From NCBI GenBank assembly GCA_037892935.1, contig JAYXKI010000005.1, positions 372,001-436,000 of the forward strand: 64,000 nt of DNA, in the 5' to 3' direction. Source of the stretch: Phlebopus portentosus. Its lineage: Eukaryota > Basidiomycota > Agaricomycetes > Boletales > Boletinellaceae. A program made the translations under genes and the position numbers. Of this stretch, positions 21,562-32,664 are shown in pieces; position 1 is the stretch's first letter, and the number at the start of each line of letters is the position of its first letter. The notes under the pieces were generated by a model that saw only the letters and a list, made by a program, of their open reading frames with translations, was not told the origin of the DNA and made no database searches.

Positions 21562-23702
21562 TCACGTAGAAGTCAAAGTCTCTCCCTTCATCGCTTGCTC
21601 AAAGAACTGCAGTGAAGCCTGTCCGGTCGCGAGCCCCGTATAGTTATACGCCGGCACTTCGTGTCCCGCGCCGAACACACGAATGTAGGAAAAGTTACCA
21701 GCATTCTTGACTAGTCCTGCGACGTTCCCCGCGACTGTATAGTTTGCGAAGTTTTGCTGGGAGTAAGTCGAAGTGTACTGCGTGTTGAGATTGTTGACCT
21801 GTACAGAGATCAGCCGAAGTCAAACGTAGAAGCGAGAAAAACAAAGCAGACGGACCATCACTTCTACTCCCATGTAGTTGAGGATGAAGTCTGCGTCACC
21901 ATCATAAATGACCGTTCGAACCTGCAGGTAATGAACGGATAAGCCACAAATTCAGAATACGCGAAATCTTCGCTGAAACGCTTACTCCGCCGTTAATGAC
22001 AGCTTCCAAGTCCGGAGCTGAATTCCGCATCCAGTCACCTGTTATGTCGAAATTCGCATGTACATCTTCATTCTCATCCATCCAAACTGATTTCGCTCCG
22101 ATCTTCTTCCTGAATCTCGGTATTAGCGTGCTGACGCGTGTCTAGATAAATTTTGACTGCGCACATAAATGTTTGGTTCGTTAAGAGCGGGTTGATATCC
22201 GGTGGATACGGTGCGTCGCCCGATTCTCGTACGTCGTATGGGTCTACATCACCTCCAGTCGGCGCAAGAACGTTGTTCAAGCAGTAAAGGTAAGAGGCCT
22301 CGCAGACTTCATTAGTTCCATTGGTATAGCAATTCGTGATCTATAAAAATTTAAGTCGACAGGAGAACATGAAGTGCGCAAAGCACGGCACTGACCTGGT
22401 CCCTGCATCCACCCTGATCATAAAACGAGCTGTTTGCTGCGGCAATCACGCTGCTGTTGGCAGTGGCCCTGTACGGATTCGAACCTGCATAATTCGCGTA
22501 TTCTGCATACTGATGCAATGGGTCGGTGAGACCGTTACCGACTCCGAGGGTCTTGAAGTTCAGTGTGATACCGGAGATCGAATCGTTTGCAATCGCGTCA
22601 TTTTGCCGAAGGAAATGATGAGCGAATGCAGGTCCGTAGTGTCCACCATAGCTATTGGCAGGAGTCAGCCTATGAAATGTCTCGGGCAATCAGCTGTCTG
22701 ACTTACGACTCTGTCCATAACGCAAGTTCGTTCTTTGCGAATGGAGAGAAAGCCGGATCCGCGTAGAAAATCTGAAGCATGTTCCAAACAGCAACTGCTG
22801 CCTCCTTGGCGCTAGAAACGTTCTTCTGGCCATATGAATAACCGACGCCAACTGTTCGAAAACATTAGTCTGGCATTGAGGATAGAGATCATTGTAAGAA
22901 TCCAACCTGGCTGGTCAATGTAGAGCCTGATAAAGCATCTCTATAGTCAATAGCGTAATCACCTCGAACGGATATGGGACTTACATATTGACATTGTTAT
23001 TCCAGGAGTATGGGTTTAAAGACGTAGACGTCCCATTAGCGTCTATGCGGCACGGCTGAGTGGAGAGTTAGTAAGCACAGCTCCAACGTACGTTGCAAGC
23101 GCGACTCACTCCGTTTTCCTGGAAAAGACCCAGCATAGAAGATACCCCGGGCTAGGGGAAAGGATGAGACACTCTGACCATAAATGTCTAAAGTAAAGCG
23201 GGATCTTACTCCACCGTTTAGCCAAATTGCAACAGGAGCGGAAGCAGAATTGTTTCTCGCGGCAAAGAACCACCACCTACCAAAGAGTATAAGATACGGG
23301 AGAAACCGACACAAATAAAAATCTTTACTGACCACATATGCTGGTTCTTCGTCAAATCAGCGTAACCAGAAGCTTGGAAGACGCCAGGGGTCGTCTCTGC
23401 AAGACATGGGGAAAACAAAGGTTAATTGCATTGATCTTAAAAGCGAACGCGGTAAGTTTACCACAAACACCCGAGTTATTCACGTAGCGCATCGTGCCTG
23501 CCTTGACTGCTCGAGAGCGCAACGATCCGACATCGGCCCAATCAACCGGTTCCGGGGTTCTCGCGATCTTGGTCCACCTTGGAACCAACTCGTCCTGACT
23601 AGGGTCATCGCTTGCCTTAGAAACTAAGGCAGCAGATACTGAGGATAAGAGCGCGAGACCAACTAGGGCGAAAGCGACGCTGAAACGCGAGATAGAAACC
23701 AT
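21562..23702 (-). CDS. secreted serine carboxypeptidase, S10 family, copy B (intact C-terminus)
   Basis: Start at 23702: MVSISRFSVAFALVG...SVSA signal peptide. The same exons as copy A follow: PGVFQASGYADL, FFAARNNSASAPVAIWLNGG, DQPVGVGYSYG, LWTESYGGHYGP (nucleophile Ser), GDADFILNYMG (Asp) and GAGHEVPAYNYTGL (His). The end is QFFEQAMKGETLTST with stop at 21562. The C-terminus after the catalytic His follows the normal S10 pattern, unlike copy A. Sequons such as NNSG and NSS suggest N-glycosylation. The role is inferred as extracellular or vacuolar peptide degradation. It neighbours kinase K9, downstream of it on the minus strand. Confidence 0.88.
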
Positions 23703-24655
23703 GGTTGAATCAAAGTGCAAGCCCTAATCCTACGAATAGAGGGTGTACTTGCGCATGGAAAGGGCCGTTGTTTATAACATTGAGAATAGGAGACAATTAA
23801 ATTAGGAGACAATTAGATGAGGTTGTCTCGGAGTCCTCTGTTTTACTCAAACGCATTTTATTCATGAGGTCTTGAATCTGGACTTGTTCCGAGGATGACA
23901 GAAACCAAACCTTCCCACCCGAGAGACCCAAAAGCGTAGAGCAATGCGACTTTCCCGCCATATCCGATTAATGAGTGCCGTCAGGAAACATGACTTTGAG
24001 ATACGGGAGAAATTGAGACACCCGTTCACTGCGCATGAATAATCTCAGGAGGCAAAATTGCGAAGCTGAAGAGTCCTTTTTTTTTCAGAGCATCGTGCAT
24101 CGGGTAGCCAGAGTTCCGCCCGGGTTTTTCATCTTCTTGGTCCGCGTTTGTAGGTGAAAGTATGTAGGAGAGCTCACAGTGAAATCAAGAAAAAAACGCG
24201 GAGTGTTTGGATGGATCAGAGACACAAATACGTACAAACAAATGCAACGTTTCGGATTAAATTGTTTCGGAACTCCCTTTCAGCCCACGCTCTAAAACAT
24301 GTCGTACACGGGAATTAAAAACTCCTATATGCAAGTACGTTCCGTTCATTTGAAGATCCATAGTAATCTAACAGTATCAGTCTTTTCGATCGATCGACAA
24401 GCAACTTGAATATGGCAGATTGAACAAGGAGACTCAAAGTGCGGAACTATCAGTTAAACTATCGAACGAACTATTATTGTACATGACAGCGAATCTATAA
24501 TAACAATTGTAATATTAATAAATCGACTTACATTCTTCTTTCGTCAAATATTCGGCGCAGTAAGAGCAGTGAAATAGTTGTAAGTTAAATGATTTGCGGA
24601 AACCAGGAAAAAGGATATACTTTATGCACAACGGAGAAAGATTTCCATTATTCAG
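23703..24655. other. intergenic upstream region of S10 copy B
   Basis: About 950 bp paralogous to 9086-10055, with small indels between the two. No conserved open frame; probably the promoter of the carboxypeptidase and the 3' flank of the zf-4CXXC gene. Confidence 0.6.
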
Positions 24656-27244
24656 TCAAGATTGAGCCTCCCCTCCATCGATCCTCCATTCAAGCAGGTC
24701 GGCATATTCGTTCAAGCTTTTCACGAGAGCCTTCACTTGGGCTTGCGTCGGCGGACCTTGTCCGAAATTGATTTCCCCATCCGAGCCTGAGCCACCCGAT
24801 GCGAAATTATTCGCATCTTCCCTTTTCACCTTGACGTCTCCAAAGCACTCGAAGGCGGAGTCCTTCCCGTCGACACCCTCGGCGGCAGCCAGCCACTTTG
24901 CAAGCTGACGAATCTCTGCGGGATCGTAAAAGCCCCACCATCGTTCTTCCCTCTCTAAGATTGCACCGCGTCCCCAGACAGCAAGGAACCATCCCCACTT
25001 TTCATGTCTTCACGCTCCTCTCGTCTGGAACCTTCGCTTTCGCACGCTTATCTTTCCGGCGGAATGCAGACGAGGCGTAATATACACGACCTTGTGAGTC
25101 CCTTCCCAGAGGCCAAAGCGAGGTGCGGCACCTTGTAGCTCTAGTAGGTGAGCGTATCCGAGCGCTGCGAGTTTATCCTTGTGTTTAGCTAGCGCAGCTC
25201 GGTACGCTTTATCTCTTTCTGTATCCCTCTCCTTCCCCTTGCCTTTCTTCGCCACGTCGCCTTTGTCCTCATCTTCGCCTTTACTTTCTCCCCGTCCGAG
25301 GAAAATGCGCTCCTGAGCCCACCGCTCGTTTTCCTTGCGCACATCAGCAAAGTAGGCACGGTTCTCACCGCGCGCATCATCCGCGCCTTCCGCTATCTCA
25401 GCACGGATAGACGGTCCCTGAAGAGCGCATTCGCATAGTGCGATAATACACGGCAGGAGTTGCAATGCATGAGTCACGTCGCTGTCTAAGTTGAGCACCT
25501 CTTCGACTGATTCATTCTGATCGCCTCGACGATTCTTGATCCGTGAACTTGTTCGTTGCGGCGGATCTACCTCGTCCTGGCTTTCCTCCTCGGCAAACGA
25601 CGGACGAGATCCAGGATCAGGAATAGGCACGACGAAGAAATCTTCCGGAAGATTATCCCGAAGAAGCTGAAGACGCGCCCATAGCGTGGCAGGGTTTGCA
25701 CTTGATCCAGTGATTTTCCTCAATGTATCACGGATCAACTTAGCGTCTTCAGAATCTGCGTCAGCAGCAAGTAGGTCAAGCAACGCATTCAGCACTGCCC
25801 TCGCACACTGGCAGCTGAATTTATCGAAAAGATCCAGCTCCTCGAGATAGGTAACCCCAATCTTCAGAAGCGGAGAAAAGCGAAGAATGAACTCTCGCAG
25901 CTGGAAATGTCGGATGGTTGAGAAATGATCCCAGGAAATCTCATGAGATCGTTTGACTCACGTAGAACCTGTCTTCAGCCTGCTCGCGACTGAGGCGGAT
26001 TGAAAGCTCAGTCCACCTGGGATGGCGGATAGGCTTCTTTACGCGCGGCGCACGGGGCTTGCTTAAATCCACCTCGGGTTCTGGGCCTCTTTAGTAGCAC
26101 CAATTGCGTTCGAAGAACCTCTAGCTTTGTACATATCAAATGTTCCGGCACGGGCGGGAGTCTTCAACTCTGTGGCCTGCTGGGGTGGAATGATTTTGCT
26201 ACAGAAGCAGACGAAGTGAGTCAGGAAAGGTATTGCGAAATGAGAAAAAAGAAACTAACCCGAGAGCGGGGAGACGTTTCGCCTTCCGACAATAGTTGCA
26301 GTTGCACTTGTCGGCACATTTGGGGCAACTAGTGAGACGTAAGTTCACCTGCTGTCAGGATAGAAGAGTAAACAACGCTTACGTCCAATGGTACGGCACT
26401 CCAAAAACATGCTTTCCGTTCGAGATGGCCGGACGGCGCTTTATCGCTTCGATATCTAAGCCATACCTGTTTCTTAGGCACGACTTGCAATACACGGACT
26501 TGCACCGGCTCCTGAACAAGACAGTGCACTGAACGCCCACTAAGTAAACGGAACGTTTAGCATATCATTAAAGAAATTCGATTGTGGCAAAGTCAAAGAA
26601 GGGACAGCGGCGCAGAATGTTGCGAAATCACTCGAGGTGACAACATCCACAGTTGAATTGCAAGAATACTCACAAGATAGATCATTCTTTCTTCTGCATT
26701 GATGGCAACTGAAAAAGCCGCTGGGATACCGGTCATTCTCCCCAGCTTCTTGTTTCAATGGCTTCGCAACATCAGACAACTTGCATTTCTTATTTGGTGA
26801 TTCTGCAAGTTTATTCATGTTGAAAGCCTTTGTCGACAGAGGACTGGCCTTCATGGGGCTAGCTGGCGTACCCTTCAAGCGAGAAATAGCCATCGGAGAC
26901 GGCGGAATTTCGACAAAGACCTGGCTTTTGCGCCTCACGGATGAAGACGAGGAAGAACCGGAAGGACGCTTGAACTTGGGCGTTGTACCGTTGTGAGGAG
27001 ACCGAGGAATCTCGACGAAGACATCAAGTTTCCGCTTTAGGGACCCAGAAGCTACTTTGGAAGCGGACGGCTTCGGTGTGGATGGCGTTGGCTTGGTGAG
27101 ATTTAGCGGCGCACTACTATTGAGCGTCATCCTGGTAGAGTGAAACGGAGATGGCGGAATTTCAACGAAGGCCTTTAATCGACGCTTATGTATATCAGAG
27201 AGTCGCTGATGTAGTGTTGAAGAAGGTGCAAGCGCGGGAGGCAT
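24656..27244 (-). CDS. CDCA7-like zf-4CXXC_R1 / DDT-like chromatin protein
   Basis: Start ATG at 27244 (MPPALAPSST). Residues 20-33, 70-83 and 104-117 carry three copies of a basic-FVEIPxSP motif. Then comes a cysteine-rich zinc finger split over exons: SCHQCRRKND, RCKSVYCKSCLRNRYGLDI and CPKCADKCNCNYCRK, matching the zf-4CXXC_R1 fold of vertebrate CDCA7. Downstream are LREFILRFSPLL and LDLFDKFSC...LLDLLA (DDT/WHIM-like region), then WGWFLAVWGRGAILE, RWWGFYDP and the C-terminal DLLEWRIDGGEAQS. CDCA7 recruits the HELLS/Lsh remodeller and supports DNA methylation in animals; a chromatin role is inferred here. The frame appears one base short in homopolymers near 26084, 25090, 25017 and 25000, which I read as sequence errors rather than decay. 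It shares a 232-bp divergent promoter with TIM17. Confidence 0.8.
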
Positions 27245-27476
27245 CGAATGTGAAGAGACCACCCGTGAGAGATGGTAGTGGTTGTGGTTCAAGTTGAAAA
27301 GAGAGGTGTTGTTGAGACGCGTCTGATATTGAACATATGCTGACGTAAGAGCGCGTGACCGTGTTGATTATCTTATCCACAAAAATTTGGTCACGACCCA
27401 CTGAAGTGATTTGCTGGACACTTTGTCTTTACCGTCCCCGAAACTTTTGAAAGGACGAGGCATTTAAAAAGTCACT
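27245..27476. promoter_or_regulatory. bidirectional promoter, zf-4CXXC gene / TIM17
   Basis: Only 232 bp separate the two divergent start codons. It must contain both promoters and 5' UTRs. No TATA box is evident. Confidence 0.55.
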
Positions 27477-28186
27477 ATGGCTAATGCTGACCATACCCGT
27501 GACCCTTGGTAAGCCTTTCGAAGTAAAAATGAGACTTACCAGCTCAGTTGCTTTACGATTTCAGCCCCTGGGTGATCCTCAGTGACTTTGGCGGCGCATT
27601 CGCCATGGGTGCTATTGGTGGTGGTATCTGGCATGGTATCAAAGGTGCACGAAACTCGCCACGAGTATGTTGCGGTTTTTATCATGATGCAAAAGTAATG
27701 TTGAACTTTGATGATAGGGTGAACGACTCGTCGGAGCTGTCTCCGTCATCAAAGCTCGGGCTCCCGTTACGGGTGGTAACTTCGGTGTGTGGGGAGGCAT
27801 GTTCTCGACGTTTGACTGTGCAGTAAAAGGGTACAGACAAAAAGAGGATGCATGGAACGCTATCATCTCTGGTTTCTTGACTGGTGGTTGTTTGGCAGCG
27901 CGAAGTAAGTACTTTTGCCTCTTGTTGCTGTTTGAATGTCTTACGAGGTCGGAATCGTTACTCTAGGCGGACCCAGGTCTGCACTCGGCTCTGCCGTGGC
28001 GTGTAGTATCTTACTAGGCGTCTTCGAGGGAGTAGGGGTTTTATTGAACAGAATATTCAGCGAAGGCAATCGACAACAGCTCCCACCATGTACGTCGTTT
28101 CATACTGTTTTCTCCTGACTCCATTCTCATCATCCTCCATCCTTTTAGTGCCCGAGAACATGTCGGCAAGCCCATCGCATGTATAA
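27477..28186 (+). CDS. TIM17: mitochondrial import inner membrane translocase subunit TIM17
   Basis: Five exons (27477-27508, 27565-27664, 27718-27904, 27967-28089, 28149-28186) join in frame to a protein of about 160 residues, normal for Tim17. It begins [20 protein letters not shown], then [20 protein letters not shown], then [49 protein letters not shown], and ends [12 protein letters not shown]. Four membrane spans with GxxxG patches are visible. The conserved acidic DHTRDPCPW N-terminus and paired cysteines are present. It is the channel-associated subunit of the TIM23 presequence translocase. The first exon is 32 bp, short enough that automatic annotation may miss it. Confidence 0.97.
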
Positions 28187-28639
28187 CATCATCCTGTTAC
28201 GCATCGCTCTGGACCGGACACCTTTTAGATCTCTGTATTATTCCTCCTGCATCATCTCGTTCCTTTCTATCCCTACTCCGCTGCATAATAGACCGTAATA
28301 ACAGGAGATTTCTGTGAGAGTAAGCTCGTACGTCGTCTGTGAAAGGTTGGTCTGTGATTTGCTCGAGTGCGTCCGCCCGTCCTCCGCAGATTGGTTGGCA
28401 GACGAAGGTCGGCATTTATCGGAGACGGGATCCTTCTAGTCACTATTTTACTGCCCAACTGTTTTGCATCGTGAAAGACTAATGCCAAATGTTCGCTCTA
28501 AGTTGAATATAATGTTTTCTGGGTTTCAGACTGTTTCAGATCGCACTTTTGCTCGACTCGGAGGAAGAAGATGACGTTGGGAGGCACGTGAAGGCTCGAG
28601 GCTTTACCTGAAACTTTTCTGAACTTTCAAACCGGCTGC
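28187..28639. other. intergenic TIM17 / Mmc1-like
   Basis: About 450 bp; no supported gene. Contains the TIM17 3' UTR and the promoter of the next gene. Confidence 0.6.
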
Positions 28640-30835
28640 ATGCCTCCTTATGCATCTTCATCGCTGATCCTCACAGCGCGTTCGTCGCCTTGCTTGCGAC
28701 GAACATTGCAACCTCCTAAGCTCAGGCGTATTCGAAGACAACAATCAACCTACCGCGGTGTTTCGACTTCAACTAAGACTTGCACTGCAGCGAACGGTGG
28801 TTTCTCAAATGACAAACGATTCGAATTAGAGGACCAGCATGCCCTACGAAGAGCCCGATCTGTCCTTCTTTCTGCTTCCAGACTCCAAAGGAAAGAAGCG
28901 CGGGATCATGGGCTTGTATTGGAATCGCTCGTTGAAGCTTGCGACGCGTTAAGTGCCTCGCAGGTCGAGAGGAATGTCAGAATTACAGGTGTGTCTGGTC
29001 CTATGTCACAAAAGTGTTCAAATATTCATATACGAATCACAGTGTACGGTGAAGAGAAGATGTCTGCCCAAAATCTCATCACTGTATTGTTGGATGACCC
29101 TTTGTCTTCTGATCCCTCGTTGCGGTCTGAGCTCCAACGGCGGGTATCGCAAGATGCTCAGACAACAGTCCTACGATTCCAGTACGTGCATTCTCAGTGC
29201 CGCAGCTTCATAAGTCTTATTATCCTTTTCTTAGGCAAACGGGAGCTCAGTCTGATCGAGAAGAAAGTGTAAAACTTGCATCTCCATTCTTCACTCGATT
29301 TTCTGTCCCTGTAGTGCTCCAAGAACTTCGCTCTTCATCCGATACCACTAGACACCTGCTGCAGAGCGACGTTCCAATCCTCGTTGTTTCTCCTCTAAAT
29401 TCCCCCCACCGTCCCCTTCTTTCGGCACTCTCATCGAATTTGCACACTTTCCTTGTAGTTGATGGGGCACTTGACCCCTCTTCGCCATCCTCCGAGACTT
29501 TCCGTTCTCAAATCGCGGTTCAATATGGCGTTGACCAAAACCGAGTCTTCCTGGTCGATTCTGCTCGTGCTCTGCGAGGCGTGTCGGCCTTGTCCGCTGA
29601 TCCTTCATCTGCTTCTGCAGTTCGGGCGTTTCAGGATGATATGCTAGCTTCAGGCATACCTAATTTTTCACATGCCTTGTCGGACACCGTCTCTCAGTAC
29701 GGCGTGGAACAATTGCGCGCTGACACGGAGAATGCGGTAACCAAGCGTGCTATAGCGACAGTGAAGGACGTCATCCTTCAGGCGAAGGAAGAGGCACGAG
29801 AAGTCCGAAGTCGTTCCAGCGCATTACAGGAAGAAGCCTTAGAGGCGCGTGAGCGTGCTGAAGTGGAGATCCTAGGAGGCGATGCTGATGTAGCCGTCCA
29901 AGGCGAACAAGGACGAGTAGCTCGTGGAATTGAGAAGGTTAAATCGGACTTGAGGCCCGTCTTAGATGGCTTGACTTGGTATCGCTTACCGTTTGCTGTG
30001 GATGATGTGAGCGTTCGCGTGGACCGTGCTGTTGACCACGCGTTTGCGAGAGAGTTTGAGAATGAGGTTGGTTCGTTTATATTCTGAAGGTGTCTCTGGA
30101 CTCAGGGATTTGTCTGCCAGCTTATTTTCCACACCGGCCGTCTGGCATCCCTCCAAGCCCATTTCGTATCACGAACAACCTCTCTCCTCACCTCTCTCCC
30201 CCAGGTCTTCCATTCGTCGATTCTCCAAAACACACTCGCGCAGATGACGTCCTCTCCGTCATTTCTAATCACACCTTCGTCGCCTTCACCTGACTCCTCA
30301 TCCGCCTTCACTAGCAACTCGACTCCCTCACCTCCAGCACTACTTACCCCCCTCCGCACCCGCACTGCCCAGCTAGCATACGCGACACGGAGCTTACATC
30401 TCTCCGCTCAGCGTCTTCTCCTCTTCACATTCGCCAACACATCTCTCTCCTCCCTTTCCTCCGCACTCTTATACGTCCACTTCTCCATCGACGCCTCCAC
30501 ATCAATCGCATTCGGCATGCTCGGCACTCTCGCAGGATTGAGATGGGCCGTAGGTCGCTGGACAAAGCTCGTGAACGGTGGTTTGCTGCGTTTGGGAGAG
30601 TCGGAGAGGGACTGGAGAGGGATATGAATAAGGTCTTGGGAGGGTGTTGGATCGCCAAGTATGTGTCGTTCCGAATGAGGCTTGTAAGGGGTTACACACC
30701 CTCGTGGAGAGGCGGGAGAAGGAGATTGGGGAGGTGGAGGATGAGGTGGAGGAGCTGGAATCGAGTCTTGAAGCTCCCGAACAAGAAGACGAGAGCCCAG
30801 TGCTAAATGGAGGTAAACCAGAAGGGACTAAATAA
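28640..30835 (+). CDS. Mmc1-like mitochondrial protein
   Basis: The ATG at 28640 opens a basic, hydroxylated mitochondrial targeting sequence (LRRTLQPPKLRRIRRQQSTY). After an intron near 29180-29234 comes a central region with LQSDVPILVVSPLNSP and VVDGAL, then a helical coiled-coil stretch near 29770-29900. A 54-nt intron (30067-30120) joins FENE to LIFHTGRLASLQ, and a hydrophobic LLYVHFSIDAS...GMLGTLAGLRWAVG segment follows. The tail LERDMNKVL...VVPNEACKGL...VERREKEIGEVEDEVEE ends at 30835. This order fits the fungal Mmc1 family (inner-membrane/matrix, function poorly known); the assignment is from memory of the family pattern. The frame shifts by one base near 30560 (TGGAC for expected TGGGAC) and 30643 (GGG run), probably base-calling errors. 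Confidence 0.6.
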
Positions 30836-31073
30836 TTCTACTCGAAAGCGCTCTCTGAAGCTTCATCGCCGTTCAAATAGTTCGTCTGGATACATCGCAA
30901 AGCAAGCCTTGAATTATAATTTGTAGATAGCATTTAGAAAGCGAAGGCAACTACAACATTTTCTTACAATCCCTACAACCGCAAGGCTGCGGGCGTGCAC
31001 TACAATTGTACAGTAAGTAAGTGACACAGATTTTGCGAGCATCCGAAAGTCCTTGGTCGAAGTCTAACCAAAA

Positions 31074-32242
31074 TCACGAGCTCGTCACGATGATCTTCGG
31101 ACCCGCGGTTTGCTGCGGCGGCGTCGTCCCAGACGACCTCGGAGGCCTCGTAACATCATCACCATTACGCCCACTCTGCCCAGGCCGTTCTTCATCATCG
31201 CTCTCATCACTATCCCCGATTCCGAACAACTCCTCTCTTTCATCCCATACATCTCCCAAACGAATTCTATCGTTTTTACTTGATGCACCACTCTGCGTGA
31301 TGCTGGTGATTCCTAGCCCCCGTCGGTCTTGGTGTGTTGGGAGGAGCATCGTCCCTCGTTGCTCGTCTTCGTCTTCTGAGCTTGATAGGCCGTAATAGTC
31401 CTCTGATGCGTCGAGAGCTACTGGACGATATAGACGAGCGATCTGACATTTATTTTATGAAAAAAAATTGAGATCAAATAAATTCAAGTTATTTATTAAA
31501 ATAGAGTAACTCACCTCTCTACGATGTCTATAGTATTTCTCTAGATAGTATGCCATCCAGAGACCGATGGCTGATCCTATGAGGTTTGCCTGCGTAATAC
31601 GTGCTGACGGTTAATTGACGCGATTCATAATCATATAATTTGAAGACGCGGGAAACGGGCTTGGTGCCCCGAACATGAGTGAGGTATTTGCAAATACTCA
31701 CTGCAATATCGCCCAGGTCGAATTTATGATACTGCGGAATATTGAGATGTGAGGTCGTGCTGAGTTAAAGAAAAAGAAGATAGGAAACGTACAGGCAGTA
31801 ATGATTGGACGATTTCGCTGACGATGCCTCCCAGGAAGAAGCACGTCGTGGCGGTCAAGATTAGCGGAGCATGTCTCCAGAGCCATATTCGTCGTGCATC
31901 CCTATCATCGCCCATTCAGCTCTCTTTCAAAATACAAAAAGCACAGGTACGCACTCTTCAACGTCAAAGATGAAATAGAACACCGTCGTAGCAAGACATA
32001 GACAAACGAGGTGGAGGATCTTGTCGTTGAGTGGTAACGAACGTGCGAAGTTCGTGAAGCCGAGGAAGGCGAGTATGAGCATTACGAGGGTCGTGAACAG
32101 CAGGAACCACTGTAATCCATTACAATCCATTCATTCATCATGTAAGATTTGAAGTACGGTTAAGAGCAACAAGACCAGGACTGACTAAACGAAATCGCAA
32201 CGGCAAGTCATACTTCGGCAACTTGCATTTATACGACTTCAT
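31074..32242 (-). CDS. VanZ-like family membrane protein
   Basis: Start ATG at 32242 (MKSYKCKLPKYDLPLRFR). Five exons give, in order: WFLLFTTLVMLILAFLGF (TM1), SLPLNDKILHLVCLCLATT (the PLNDKxLH signature and TM2), YFIFDVEE, DARRIWLWRHAPLILTATTC, FFLGGIVSEIVQSLLP (TM3), YHKFDLGDIA-ANLIGSAIGLW (TM4) and EKYYRHRREIARLYRP. The C-terminus is cytosolic and acidic/serine-rich (DSDESDDEERPG), ending at 31074. The DKxLH and FD(x)GD-NxxG elements are those of the VanZ family, found as a single short gene in basidiomycetes. Its function in fungi is unknown. It is convergent with the Mmc1-like gene. Confidence 0.85.
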
Positions 32243-32664
32243 AACGGCTTTAAAAGCTCGTCGCCATGATTTCTTCGACGCCTTTCCTGATCCTCTGTTC
32301 CGATTTCTACTCGATGTAGGGGAAGAGAGACCGAGCATTGTGAATGTGACTTGCGAAAGGAAGGCAAGGTCAGGGAGTAGCCACTGTAATAATGTAGGTG
32401 GGAGAGAGAGACGTGTTTGGCCGGTACCTCAATTAGGCAGATCCAGAGATCGGCGCGGACTCGACACTCAGACGCATGTGTCTGATCGTCATGTCGGACG
32501 GAGTCTCACACCCACTCACTTGCATGTGGGTATCACGGTCGGGAAGGGCAAACTGGACTTGTCCTCGAAGGACGCCCTATCTAAGGTCGAGCTCTACTAG
32601 AACTTTGAAGTTGTCTTTCGTGTTTGCTGCTTTCGAACGGTTTTCTAGAAGGACGATCACATCC
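32243..32664. promoter_or_regulatory. divergent promoter region, VanZ-like / S33 hydrolase
   Basis: 422 bp between two divergent start codons. No independent gene is supported. No clear TATA box. Confidence 0.4.

Larger units (their letters stand above)
19340..24737. repeat. segmental duplication, copy B (pairs with 4715-10136)
   Basis: Copy B of the block is contiguous on the right with an open zf-4CXXC coding region (the join is inside its last ~27 codons), whereas copy A breaks there into unrelated sequence. At this end, copy B therefore keeps the ancestral order. Confidence 0.85.
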
